DNA from: Gymnothorax reevesii
Lineage: Eukaryota; Chordata; Actinopteri; Anguilliformes; Muraenidae
Assembly (NCBI GenBank): GCA_029721435.1
Contig: CM056577.1
Span: forward strand, 112,900,219 to 112,964,218
Length of the DNA: 64,000 nt
Direction of reading: 5' to 3'
The notes below the pieces were generated by a model that saw only the letters and a list, made by a program, of their open reading frames with translations, searched no databases and was not told where the DNA came from. This document shows, piece after piece, positions 22,590-33,509 of this stretch. Position numbers and translations under genes: made by a program. Positions within the stretch are counted from its first letter, which is position 1, and each line of letters starts with the position of its first letter.

Positions 22590-24061
22590 CACTGACCGAA
22601 ACTTCCAATGCAACACATACAATTTTTAAATATTTGGTGTACATAAAATGGGATATTGGTTTTGAGACATGATACAACTACAACCTAAAAGCTCAGAAAA
22701 TTGTTTTGATTTTGTCGTGTGGGCAGCTTGTTCCGCTTGATTGCACATTGTTTAGAATTTTGCCTATCCCGTCAGGTTGAGTAGAACTCATTGACCAATC
22801 CTCCAAGAATTTGGTCAACAAATAGCCGTAGCAATGGGCAACTTAAATATTCCTTTGCATTATCCTGGGTCAACGTGTGACCATGCCGCGCCTAGGTCAA
22901 AATCAGCGAGAACAAGCCGTTGGTATGCTCACTGGTGGAATGTCACAAAGACGGGTTGCAAGAAACCCGGGAATCCAGGTGTCGACCATATCACGTCTCT
23001 GGAGCCAGTTTGATGAAACAGGAAGGACCGGTGATCGACCACGTGCCCCCAGACCACGTGTCAACACTCCGCAGCAGGATCGCCCTATTCGCCTCCAGCA
23101 CCTGCGCAATCGCTTCCTGCCAGCTACAGTCACTACTGCTCAGACCAGAGGTCGTCACCAGAACTGGATTAGCGACCAAACCGTACGCAACCACCTGCGT
23201 GAAGCCGACTTGCACAACCAACGTCCCCACCGTGGTTTGGTGTTGACTCCTGCACGTCGCCGCGTCCGTCTGCGATGGTCAAGGGCACATTTGGGCTGGA
23301 ATGCTCTCTGGTGGAACAGGGTGCTCTTCTCCGATGAATCGAAGTTCAAGTTGAGAGTGTCTGACGGAAGACTGCGTGTATGGCGTAGGCGACGGGAACG
23401 TTCTACTGACGCTACCATCCTGCAGCGTGACCGCTGGGGTGGACCCAGTGTGATGGTTTGGGCTGGAATAAGCAGTAGACACAAGACAGACCTCATTTTC
23501 ATCGATGGAAACCCAGTGCAGCCCGTTACCATAACGACATCCTTACCCCTGCCGCAGTTCCACTCGTCCATCGCTATCGCCTAACTCTGCGACAGGATAA
23601 TGCGAGAACACATGTCGCCAGAGTCTGTCAGGACTACCTGAGGCAAAATAATGTTCGGTGTCTTGATTGGCCTGCGTATTCCCCAGATTTAAACCCTATA
23701 GAACATCTATGGGATATTCTGGATTGCTGGGTGAGAAGGCTTGATCCAGAACCAGCCACAGTCCAACAGTTGCGTCAAGCACTCCAGGAGGAATGGGACC
23801 GCATCACACAAGCTGAAATTCGGCATTTGATTGACTCCGTGCATCGCAGAATCCAGGCTGTGTGTGACACCAGAGGAGGCCATACAAGATACTGACTGAT
23901 GCAATGAATTGGAAACCAGGAAAAATCTGTTCTTCATTCCTGACTCTAAAACTGTGTTTTTGATTTGAATCTTAATGTTTGTTATGCATTGTTAAATTCT
24001 CTCATAAGAAAATGACGTGTTGCAATAAACCCGAGTGTTGCGTTGGAAGTTTTGGTCAGTA
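22590..24061 (+). mobile_element. Tc1-like transposon nested in the older Tc1
   Basis: TIRs CACTGACCGAAACTTCCAAT (22590) and the inverted copy TACTGACCAAAACTTCCAAC (ending 24061), with TA at 22588-22589 and 24062-24063. It interrupts the outer element between TTTCAGCTGATTTTCTAA and TTAATTGCTTTTTCAGCC, which are contiguous in the sister copy near 62713-62756. This proves the order of insertion. It carries one nearly complete transposase on the plus strand. Confidence 0.9.
22883..23895 (+). pseudogene. Tc1-like DD34E transposase with a single frameshift
   Basis: Cut-and-paste transposase of a MPRL...GGHTRY Tc1 subfamily. The ATG at 22883 is preferred over the in-frame GTG at 22877 because MPRL is the shared start with the copy at 49833. 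The N-terminal paired-like region (helix-turn-helix about residues 5-110) includes MSQRRVARNPGIQVSTISRL. The first catalytic Asp is in RVLFSDESKFKL. At about 23521-23530 the frame changes by a 1-bp deletion. The remainder (to TGA 23893-23895) contains LRQDNARTHVARV and WPAYSPDLNPIEHLWD, so all three acidic residues are present with exact D-34-E spacing. Total length is about 338 codons, the normal size. Apart from the one indel the protein looks intact, so the copy is young relative to the outer element. Confidence 0.92.
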
Positions 24062-24292
24062 TATATTAATTGCTTTTTCAGCCCTTTTTTGCCTGTGTCC
24101 CAACTTTTTTGAGACCTGCTACAGCCAGAAAATTTGAAATGAGCTCATTTTGTGGATAAAAATGCAAAATGTCTCAGTTTCAACATTTGAAATGTTATCT
24201 AAATAACATTGGCTCATGTGATCTGAAAGTCATTGCATTTCGATTTCATTCGTAATTTATACTTCATCCCAACTATTTCAGAATTAGGGTTG

Positions 24293-26260
24293 TACTTGCA
24301 TGGAAATACCATGAATATTAATTAAACTTGGCGTGAAGATGTGATTTCTGATGATATGGTACTAATAGATATCAACTGATTAAAATCTGATGTAATTAGC
24401 AGTGAGAGTTAGATCTGAGAGATTCCCATGCTTAGCTTATGGATTTAATAAAACTGGTTCTTTGCAGGCTTATACAAAAAAAATTCTAGCACTGTCCAGT
24501 GGGTGGGAAATTCAGGCACTGCATTAGTATTAATTTTTAGAAAAGAAATATCACCAAGGTTCGTTAGTGTCAGTTAGATATTACATTCTGAGTTGATACG
24601 TGAAACCCTTGTCGGGAACTTTTGCATGCAGGATGATGTTTGTGAATTTTAAAACACATTTTACGCCCCCAAAAATGGGCAGATGTCACACAAATCCCAC
24701 AAATTAGTTCCTCCTTGGGGGCAGTAAAGGTGGTGACTACCCATCTTTTCATGAAAAAGTCAAAATTTAAGAAAAAAAAAAATTATTTCCTCACAGGCTA
24801 CCATTGTGATGATCGGATTTTTCAGACGCCAAATGCTGTGGCCGGAACGAAATGCAGAATAGCAAAATAAGAGACAAACATTGACAGAAATGAGAGAGGG
24901 AGACTCGCGCTTCCAAAGGACCTAGTTCCAGTCCGGATAACAATAAGCATGCAAAGCAAGTTCGATAAAACGAAATGAAAGGGGAAAAATCTCGGAAACC
25001 GAGATAAAAAGAATTAGCACCAGACGGTGCCCAGAAAGAGGAAAAACAGAAAGATTCCCTTGCAATCTAGAACTTTCCTCTATTGTAGCTAATACCTCAA
25101 CAACTTTCTCACTAGAGACCTTCCTGGCTAAAATGCAAACAAAACACTGACACTCTAGCGAGGGCAGTGAGGCAGAACTTGGGCTTAAATAGAATCCGGG
25201 CGACGCCCCCAATTAATGCCAGCTGGCCCAAGAATCCGATTGTGGGCAAACCGATATCGTCCCAGACGAGAGCAACCAAGAAAGCTCTCAAAGCCACCAC
25301 CAGCCTCAAAAACCATGGCAACCATACTGAATACACTTTCAAGTCACAGGTTTGTATTTTGATTAATAAGTCTATTTTTGCAGAAAAGGGGTTTTTTAAA
25401 ATTGTTTATTTCACGCAAAAGATTGGTTTAAATCCTCGTTATATATTCAAACAGTCATAAACCTCCCTCTGAAACAACAGAATTCAAACAAATGATGAAC
25501 TTTTTCTGAGGTGTTTGCATGGTCACACGCAGAATCAGAATGAGGTGATATATCAATCAGCTGTACTGGATTCGATGTCCAAAAGGAGTTTATGGAGGAA
25601 AGGATGTGCCGGAGTTTGGGGTATACGACTCAGTAATCAACTATAATAGTGGAATGAAAGATTGCAGTTATGTTCTAAAGCGCACAGGACTTGATCCTAG
25701 GTCATACTGTCTGGCAGGGTATAACGGAATCGATGGCAATAGGCAATACCAGGCTGAGCATGAAGTCTCTGATTAGGAATCTAGGAGGAGAAAATATCTC
25801 AGATGGAAAAAGCAGGGCAGACAGGACTGCCTTCAAGAAAAAGAAGGAACACTGTACGAGTCTGGGGCATTTTAAGGCCAAATCGTTGCATGTTGAAAGC
25901 TCTGTGGGTAAGAATTGCACAGACTTTCAATGCATTTTTCTTTCAAACTTGGTTCATGACTTCATACAGTATTGCTAAAAGTATCAGTCTTACTGACTTG
26001 AGCTTTGGACAGAAGCTAGAATTTATGTTTTTGCAACTTACCAAACTGAACTCTTAACATAAATACTGAGGTAGTTGTTGCCATGGATACCCCTCAAAAC
26101 ACTGAATGTGAAGGTCTTAGTCTAAAATAAAATATGTAAAAATATTTCTTGTGGACTGAGATTCTAGATTTTGGTTGGTTGCATAAAGGAAATGGTCTTG
26201 CTTTATTTGGGAAAAAAATGCAAATCAATATGTCAATTGTTCTGATCCTGTGCACTTTTG
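24293..26260. other. stretch without recognised genes
   Basis: AT-rich apart from a more GC-rich segment at about 24880-25340 with open frames in both strands and no family resemblance. Possibly part of an old retroelement, but unassigned. Confidence 0.4.
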
Positions 26261-26315
26261 TATGTCGCTCTGGATAAGAGCGTCTGCTAAGAACCTGTAA
26301 TGTAATGAAATGTAA
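26261..26315 (+). mobile_element. V-SINE-like 3' region
   Basis: GTCGCTCTGGATAAGAGCGT followed by CTGCTAAGAACC and a TGTAATGTAATGAAATGTAA tail. This is the conserved core and tail motif of vertebrate V-SINEs. Only the 3' part is present; the tRNA-like head was not recognised. Confidence 0.65.
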
Positions 26316-26699
26316 GCTATGGCGTATTTGTTTTTGTTTACACAATGGCGGCCATCTTGAATTCTCGTTGCCATAGTAACCAAAATGACCAAAACTGGGG
26401 TCAAACATAAAACTTTCACTCCCAACAACTGTCTGACAAGTTGGAATGAAAAAATTCCTTAGCATATTCAAACTGGACTCCTTGGGGTAGTTACCACCTT
26501 AGACCGTCCTTGTGCAAGACTGATGAACTGACGCTCAAGGTTAAGCTCAGGAGACCCTGGGTTATGCTGCTGCTTTTGAAAGTAGAAGCATTTCAAATTT
26601 GCATGCAGTTGTGGTTGGAATTAATCTTTGACATTAACAGCTGAGAATATGCTTTGGATGCTCTCCAATGAACATAATAAATTGAAGTACAAGTGTGAT

Positions 26700-26960
26700 G
26701 AGTATAGGCCAGAAAAGAAACAAAATAGCGACATCGTGGTGCCACAAACATGCATAAACGTCTATTAGTGGGCAAGGAATCCAAAATCTCAACTGGCAGA
26801 GTAGGGAAATAGTGGCATCCCAGTGCCACAAACATGTATACGTAAAAGTCCGTTTGGCAGGCAATGATGCCAATATCTCAGTGTCAGTAAATATAATTGT
26901 ATGGATACTGAAAATGGTGCAGTAGGATCTAATGGGAAAATGGCATCCCAGTGCTGACTG
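26700..26960. repeat. degenerate tandem repeat, ~100-130 bp units
   Basis: Recurrent blocks GGTGCCACAAACATGCATAA, CAGTGCCACAAACATGTATA and CATCCCAGTGCTGACTGCAA, each preceded by GGGAAA(T)AGTGGCATC-like sequence. Three irregular copies are visible. Confidence 0.55.
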
Positions 26961-27021
26961 CAATTACATGTAATTTTTGCATACATTTCACATACGCTTT
27001 AATATTGGCATTATACAATAA

Positions 27022-27928
27022 GGCCTGTATGCATGAAAGCGGAATAGGGACAGAATAGCCTGTACCAGGTATAAATCAATGGTTTTACCACTGTTGCTAT
27101 GCATGAACGTGGTATAAGTTAAACTGCGGTACAACTTTAAACCTCGAATAGGGAGCCGTATGCACAAATATGGAATAGCTTAATCTGTGGAGCAAATACC
27201 GCAGATTTCCTGGTGTAATTTATACTAACCAAAGGGTAGGTTTTAGGTGTGTAATAAGATAATTTGTAGTCCACTTTCAGTGGATGTCTCAAAACTGTGC
27301 CTTCTGTTTTCAGGATACTGGCGAGAAGTGATGTTCAAATTACCCTGTATAGATTGACACTCAGTTGGATATGTAAATTTTCAACTCATTTTATACTTGT
27401 CTTCACCAAAAAAAAGTACAACTGAATGCCTGAACAAACATTGAAGGTTGCAGTGCATATTCATTTAACCGGTGAAACCAGCGACTCGAACCCCTTGCAT
27501 ATTGTCCTCGACATGTTCATTTGGCTCCACCTCATCGTCCTCAGCATCAGCGTCACCCTATTGTAATTAAGGAGTTTCTGCAAACTCCCCCAAAACGTGT
27601 ATGCGAATGTCCATCTTTTGTGCGCCCAAAAACAGCGGTCGGCCAATAGATTGACGTTTGCGCACTAGCTCGCGAAAACTCCCTATTCTGAGTAATGAAG
27701 CGTGAGGGCAGGCCTATTTATAGATTTGAGGTAAATTACAGCAATAAATCATTGCATAACCCTATGACTACAGAATAGCGGATCCGCACGATAGTTATTC
27801 CACGAATAGTCAAACTACGTTTCGTGCATTCCAATTTTCTTACACCACAGGGTAACTATTCTCAATAACTATTCTCGGTATCAGCTTAACACCCAGTACA
27901 AGTCAGACCTCGTTCATGCATGTGGGCC
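27022..27928 (-). mobile_element. PIF-Harbinger remnant with TAA target duplication
   Basis: TIR GGCCTGTATGCATGAAAGCG (27022) and an inverted, imperfect copy ending 27928 (reverse complement GGCCCACATGCATGAACGAG), flanked by TAA at 27019-27021 and 27929-27931. A 3-bp TWA duplication is the Harbinger signature. On the minus strand about 27565-27468 reads an acidic stretch GDADAEDDEVEPNEHVEDN ending at a stop. This resembles Harbinger transposase C-termini, but is weak evidence by itself. It is unrelated in TIR sequence to the copy at 15366. Confidence 0.65.
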
Positions 27929-27931
27929 TAA

Positions 27932-29340
27932 GTGTATAGTGGTGGTAAGCATTGCAATACGAGCATATCTAAATAAATAATAAAATTTGTAGGACTATAT
28001 GTTGTCCATAATCCTAAACAAAGTTAAAATCAATTCATACCACATCAAAATACGAGTTAGTTCAAAAAGACTTTATATATTTACAATTAATGTTGTTCCA
28101 GAAATGCCATAAGGGAAGAAAGCTGCACAGAGGATAAAAAAATTAGCAACTTAAAGCCAACTCAAAGGTCTCCGCGGGGACAACTGAATGTCATCATTTA
28201 TTCTCCATTTAGAGAAGCTTGCATTCCTTTGCACTGCCAACCAAATGGGCTTGATGAAAAACGTTGGGAACACGTTTGTGTTTACTCTGAGCAGGCACAG
28301 GTAAGCAATACTGCACCCCCACTGTAGATTTTCTTACGGATAGGTCACAAAGTGCCTTTCTCGATCACAGCCAAGTATTATTAATGAATAACAAGATTCA
28401 ACTCAGTAATACTCAAAGGTACATTTGTTAGACAATGCATGACACCACTCAGGGCAATTTGACAAATTAGCCCACTGTACAGAAAGCTTGCAACTCCGTT
28501 CCACAATAAACATTAAACATGTAAAGTCAGTGAAGGAGACACAGCCAGTGTAATGTACAATTAAAATTTACACGCAAAAGATTTAAGAGGTCTGAATATA
28601 CATTTACTAAGCTAACGTATTTGAGGGCAGAATGTCAGCGCAAAATGCATTTGAGCGATGGGATCAATGCGCAGGTACGCATCCACAGTTTAACACAATG
28701 GTAGCATGTGAAGAAGTCGATACGTGGGAGAGTCCATGCGTCATGCAACTTTGTATTTTGTCACTGAAGCAACAATTCATCTACTTTGTGATTACTTAAT
28801 CAGAAATACATGTTGGCGAGTATTTTGGGGGCACATAGTTGAGTGGACTGGACAACTATTACAAACCATGCGCTGGTACTGAGGTGGGCGAAGAGGGTCG
28901 TATCTTTCCCTGGTTTCTGGCCTTAAATTAGTTCATCTTAATTCTCCAAACGATTTATGAAACCTGATGTTTCTGCTGCGTTTCTTTAAATCATCATTAA
29001 TGACCACCAAAGGCTTTTCTTATCTCCCAACATATAACATTTTTTTGAGCTAATCCGTGTTTTTGTATACAACCAATTCGATCAATTAGTCTGGGTAATT
29101 GATAGAAATAAAAACCATACACACTGGCCCTCCAGGACTGGAATTTCCACTATGATGTTGGCAAGATTTTGATGAGACTTTGAGGGAACAGTGGCGTTTC
29201 GTGATATAATGTAAGCTGGAGGATCAATGGAATGGTGGGGGAGTTGAGCGATGGGTCATGAACGTCGTGTCCTGAATCAGGTTGAAGGAAAAAATATCCT
29301 TTGACAATCTTCGGCGGGTTTTACATCGTATGAGGTAACT
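27932..29340. other. stretch without recognised features
   Basis: AT-rich, no open frame or repeat recognised. Confidence 0.45.
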
Positions 29341-29360
29341 TTAAAGGGGACCTATTATGC
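29341..29360 (+). repeat. start of a TTAAAGGGGACC-type dispersed repeat
   Basis: TTAAAGGGGACCTATTATGC is a terminal motif seen at the ends of a common teleost interspersed repeat. The other end was not located with confidence, and the region to about 32100 may belong to the same composite. Confidence 0.4.
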
Positions 29361-29817
29361 TGATCCTTCTTTTAATACATAGTAGTAATGTTATAATGTT
29401 GGTTGTCCAGGCTCAACCTCAGAGAAGTTTCTTAACATAAGGTTTTGCCATAATCTAAGAACGTGATTTTGTGAGCGTGATTTCCTCTCTGAACAGCTCC
29501 GACCGAGATCTTCACGAGATCTGGGCAAAACCGTACGTCAGGTTGCGCCATCCAATTGGTACAGACCTAGCCAGAGCCAACCACTGCGCTGGATCTGCCC
29601 ACACCGGAAACTATTCTACCAGGCAATAACAACGGCAGGTCATACTATGCCTTAGTAGTGTCTACACTTTTGGAAATACGAAAGAAGAACCGCAGATCAT
29701 TTGAGGTGCAATTTTGTCAGTATCTCTCCCAAAGCTGCTTGTCAGTTTACTTTTGGACGCGAAGAAAAACGAATATTTCTCTTCAAAAAGATGATGCCAC
29801 CAGAAATCAGTGGGTAG

Positions 29818-30105
29818 CTTTTTGTCCCCTGCCGCGCGGAACGCGCAAAGCGACGGGACATAGTATTCACGACCGTCCATCCGTCCGTACGTCCCGAATC
29901 TTTGTCAGCGAGATATCTCTAGAATGAATTGACGGATTTTCTTCAAATTTGAAGTCAACATGTATTAGGGGGATACCCCGGCGCCAGTCGATTTTGGTGA
30001 CCTTCGCGTCACTCTCAAGGTCACACCGAGAGATTGCTTCTTTTGACATGATTTCACATTTTGTGGTGGGGGACAAAGACACGTTAGTGGTAAATACGTG
30101 TTTTG
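29818..30105 (+). repeat. dispersed repeat, copy A
   Basis: Shares about 260 bp with 45851-46110, including ATAGTATTCACGACCGTCC, GTCAGCGAGATATCTC and TTTTGGTGACCTTCGCGTCA. It starts near TTTTTGTCCCC and contains GGGGGACAA near its other end (30069-30077), suggesting short inverted termini. Copy A has an extra ACGCGCAAAGCGACGGG block near the left side. Confidence 0.8.
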
Positions 30106-30739
30106 TTTGCTGGCAGCAAACAGCCACGGCCGTAGGGAAGGTTAGCTGATTGTGCTCAGCATTTCACCAAAGACAGCTTTGTTAATAAAGGATAATTCGA
30201 CTCAGGATAACCGTTTCAGCTGCTTCTCAAACCTGAAGCAGTTGCATCCATCAAGTGCTCGGAGCCACAAGCTGTAAGCAATGATATAACAGCAAATAAT
30301 CTAAGTGAAGCTAACGTGTTATGGGTGGCGATCAGGACAGCTAGCGACAGTTAGCACTAACAACTGGCCTCAAACGCAGGCTTTGTAAAATATCTGAAGA
30401 TATAGCCTGTATCGCGACTGTCCATGACTCACAGACACAGAAGCTGTAAGTTGGTTTTACTGTATAAGCCAACCTAACGTGATAGCCAGTTGATTGTGGC
30501 TGTAGAACAGCGGCTAACGTAGCCAAGTTACTGTTGCTATTGTTTGTGTCCTAATTATGCAAGAGTGATATCAGGGGAAATTCTACAGAAGGTGTGTGAA
30601 TATAGACCTCATTTGAAGCTAACTTTTAATACATGTTTGTAATTTAGATGCTTCGTACAACTGTCCACGGCAACGGTACTTGCTGTCTGTAAATCCTGTA
30701 TTGCAAGGGTTTGTCTCTGTGGTGCTCCTAGTTAACTCA

Positions 30740-31180
30740 AATGCAGTAATTCTGTTCGGTATACGTGTGCTACTTCGGTAAGCATCAATGTGGCAGTTTC
30801 ATCATAACCCGATTGGCCGATTGTAGCCTCTACAATTCGTGATCGCTTCACTTATCCATGACCGGCATCAGCCGGATACTTCAGAAATGTCTGAGCAAGC
30901 TCTCTGGTGCTACCGTGAAAGCAATGCGAAACGCAGAAGCTCTACCAGTTTACAAATGATTTCTCAGGACTACCTTGACATAATTTCATCGCCCTTTAGA
31001 AATTGTTGTGGCTAATAAAAGCCAAAAAGGGCGGAGATTAAATAGGTAATTCTTTCCTGTAGAAGTGATCAATTCGCTAACGCCACATAAGCAACTTGTC
31101 CGCGCTAACGAAACTTATGGTATGCAAAACCTGTATTATGTTCAAAACATAACCAAGCTCTCTCTAGCTGTCGCTTACCA
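30740..31180 (+). repeat. direct duplication, first copy
   Basis: Blocks GGTAAGCATCAATGTGGCAG, CACTTATCCATGACCGG, GCTCTCTGGTGCTACC and CTGTATTATGTTCAAAACAT recur in the same order about 770 bp later (31520-32010). Confidence 0.75.
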
Positions 31181-31186
31181 TCCATA

Positions 31187-31452
31187 AAGCTGCTTTCACA
31201 TCGGACACGAAACAAATTTCTCGCAGGACAGATTAGCCTACATTCAAAGTCAATGCAAAGATGCGAATACATGTTATGGGCACGTCAAGCCGCCTTCACA
31301 CCGGACGCGAAACAAATTTTTTCGCCCGACAGATAAGCTACATTCAAAGTCAATGCAAAGACGTGATTACAGGCGTTATGGGCGCATTAAGCAGCTTTCA
31401 CACCAGACGAGAAACAATTTTTTTGTGCGACATTACATTCAAAGTCATGACC
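31187..31452 (+). repeat. 100-bp tandem repeat, ~2.6 copies
   Basis: Units start at 31187, 31287 and 31389. Each begins AAGC(T/C/A)G(C)(C/T)TTTCACA-like and contains ACATTCAAAGTCAATGCAAA. The units are 100 and 102 bp long, and the third is partial. Confidence 0.85.
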
Positions 31453-31519
31453 GCTTATCCGCTTCTGCATGTTAGTTCGCGTGCTCTGCTAATTAAAAAT
31501 GCATCTGGTTAACTTATAT

Positions 31520-32010
31520 GCAGCAATCGGTATGCTTGTGTTACTTTGGTAAGCATCAATGTGACAGTTTCATCATAACGTTGCCTGATTGTAGCCACTG
31601 AAGTTGAAGCTAACCGGAGAGGTGCTGTCTGTGTCTGCCAAGTTGGGCAGCAGTCAGACCAGACGTAGATTTTCCAGAGCTTGGGGCGTGTTTTTGGGTG
31701 GTTCTGAAACGATCGCTTTACTTATCCATGACCGGGGTCTGCCTGATACATCTCCAATGTCTGGGCATGCTCTCTGATGCTACCAGTGAAAGCAATAGGG
31801 AGGCGCGCAGGCTATAACGTGTCCAGTATAACAAACGATTTCCCTGCATTGCCGTCGATTGAATATTAAATTCTTTCCTGTAAGTGATTGATTTGCCAGC
31901 TCCATATAAGCAACGGTTCACGCAGACGGAAATTACTGTCTGTAAAACCTGCATTATGTTCATGACATAACCAGAGCTCTGTCTAGCCCTCGCACGCTAT
32001 CCATAATACG
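31520..32010 (+). repeat. direct duplication, second copy
   Basis: Counterpart of 30740-31180. It carries an additional ~100-bp block (about 31600-31705) not seen in the first copy. Confidence 0.7.
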
Positions 32011-32315
32011 CCCATTTTCCACGAGCAAAAGCTGGTCATTCCGAAGGAATAAGTAAACCATTACCACGGGCTATTTCCGAAAAGACTGTTTAGCCTGGAG
32101 CTTTCGCCCTTCCGTCATATACCAGCGCGGAAGCTGTTAGTTTCTCAACGCTAACAAGACACCACAGCTATGCACACGAACCAGCAGGTCCTAATACACA
32201 CCGAGGCAGTCCATAAGCTGTTGGTCCACTTTCAGCTGCTCCTCACTGTCCATGTTTCCCTCTAAACTCAGACCCACCGGATTTCTGCAGTCTTTTGGTT
32301 CAACACCCGCCACTG

Positions 32316-33447
32316 CTAGAAACGCTGCAGCCATCTCTGGGCCCGAGCTCATTTAAGATGGACTCAAGGTGAAGTGGAAAAATGTCCTGTGGTTGGATCA
32401 ATCTAAATTTGAAATCCTTTTTGAAAATTTTTGACGCCACGTCTTCCGGTCTAAAGAGGAACGGGACCATCCAGCTTGTTATCAGCACACAGTTCAAAAG
32501 CCAGAATCCATAATAGTTGGGGGGTGTACTAGTGCATATGCATCAATTTATATTGCGCTTTTCTGGACACTCAAAGATGCTTTACAATGGATACATTATT
32601 CATTCACTCACACATTCACGCTCTGATGGTGGTAAACTACGTTTTTGTAGCCACAGCTGCCCTGGGGCAGACTGACGGAGGCGTGGCAGCCAGTATGCAC
32701 CTACGACCCCTCCGACCACCACCAAACATTCACACACAGCCATACAGGAGTGTTCCTATATTTCATGTTTTGTGGGTGGGGGAAACCGGAGTACCCTGAG
32801 GAAACCCACGCGAACACGGGGAGAACATAACGCCCATGTGGTGCAGATAACTGGCACATCTGTAAAGACACCATTAATGCTGAACAATATATACAGGTTT
32901 TGGAGCAACATATACTGCCATCCAGATGTCTTTTATAGGGAAAGCCTTGTTTATTTCTGCAAGACAATACTAAATACCACATTCTGCACATTTCACAACA
33001 TGGCTCGCCTGTAAGAGTCTGGGTGCTGAACAAGCCTGCATACAGTACAGATTTGTCATGCACTGCAAATATTTGGCACATTTTGTGACAAAAAATATGA
33101 CAAAGGAGGCTGCAAAGTGTTGAGCAGCTAAAATCAAGCAAGAATAGGAAAACATTTTGCTTTCAAACCTACGGCAGATGGTCTCCTCAGTTCCCCGAGG
33201 TTTTCACACTATTGCTAAAAGAAGAGGTGATACAACACAGTAGTAAATATGCCCCCACTCCAACTTTTTTGAAACATGCTGCGGACATCCAATTCAAGAT
33301 GAGCATACATTTTTCTAAGAATAATTTCGTTTCAACGTCTGATATGTTATCTTTGTGCTATTTTAATTAAATATTGAGTTTAAATCATTGCATTCTGTTT
33401 TTATTTACATTTTACACAGCATCCCAACTTTTTTGGGAGTGCGGTCT
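32316..33447 (+). pseudogene. 5'-truncated Tc1-like element split by another repeat
   Basis: Starts at AGAAACGCTGCAGCC within transposase sequence. 32316-32540 encodes degenerate VLWLDQSKFEILFEN (first catalytic Asp region) and CYQHTVQKPES. After a ~300-bp insertion the transposase resumes at 32841 (INAEQYIQVLEQHILPS, then LQDNTKYHILHISQ). The third motif reads STDLSCTANIWHIL, so the catalytic Glu is lost. The right end (CATCCCAACTTTTTTGGGAG, ending about 33447, then TA) is a Tc1 terminal repeat. Stops and frameshifts are frequent. Confidence 0.8.
32541..32840 (+). mobile_element. dispersed repeat inserted in Tc1 remnant
   Basis: Sequence from TATTGCGCTTTTCTGGACAC through CACAGCTGCCCTGGGGCAGA, CGACCCCTCCGACCACCACC and GAAACCGGAGTACCCTGAGG to GGGGAGAACATAA. 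These blocks recur in many fish genomes as an interspersed repeat. The insertion interrupts the transposase between GTGCATATG and GGTGCAGATAACTGGCACAT; CATATG/CATGTG at the borders may be the target duplication. It shares GAAACC..AGTACC with 39905-40190. Confidence 0.7.
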
Positions 33448-33471
33448 TACAGGTCTGTACTCACACTTTCT

Positions 33472-33474
<3 letters not shown>

Positions 33475-33506
<32 letters not shown>
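33475..33506 (+). repeat. (CA)n microsatellite
   Basis: About 16 CA units. Confidence 0.95.

Positions 33507-33509
<3 letters not shown>

Larger units (their letters stand above)
21247..24292 (-). mobile_element. Tc1-like transposon (outer, older copy) with nested insertion
   Basis: TIRs CAACCCCAATTCCAAAATAG at 21247 and the inverted copy ending 24292 are both flanked by TA. The ends are about 210 bp long. Each has an outer and an inner GTTGGGAC motif (inner at 21449-21456 and 24097-24104), i.e. IR/DR ends as in salmonid-type Tc1. Removing the 1,472-bp nested element and its TA duplication leaves about 1,572 bp, close to full length and to the sister copy at 61399. The transposase on the minus strand is broken. 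Confidence 0.9.

Noticed and set aside
22903..23571. Minus-strand and alternative-frame open frames over the nested Tc1
   Set aside because: Shadows of the plus-strand transposase.
24922..25460. Open frames on both strands near 25 kb
   Set aside because: Mutually overlapping, hydrophobic or Lys/Asn-rich by composition, no motif. Considered a retroelement LTR but no TG...CA ends or partner seen.
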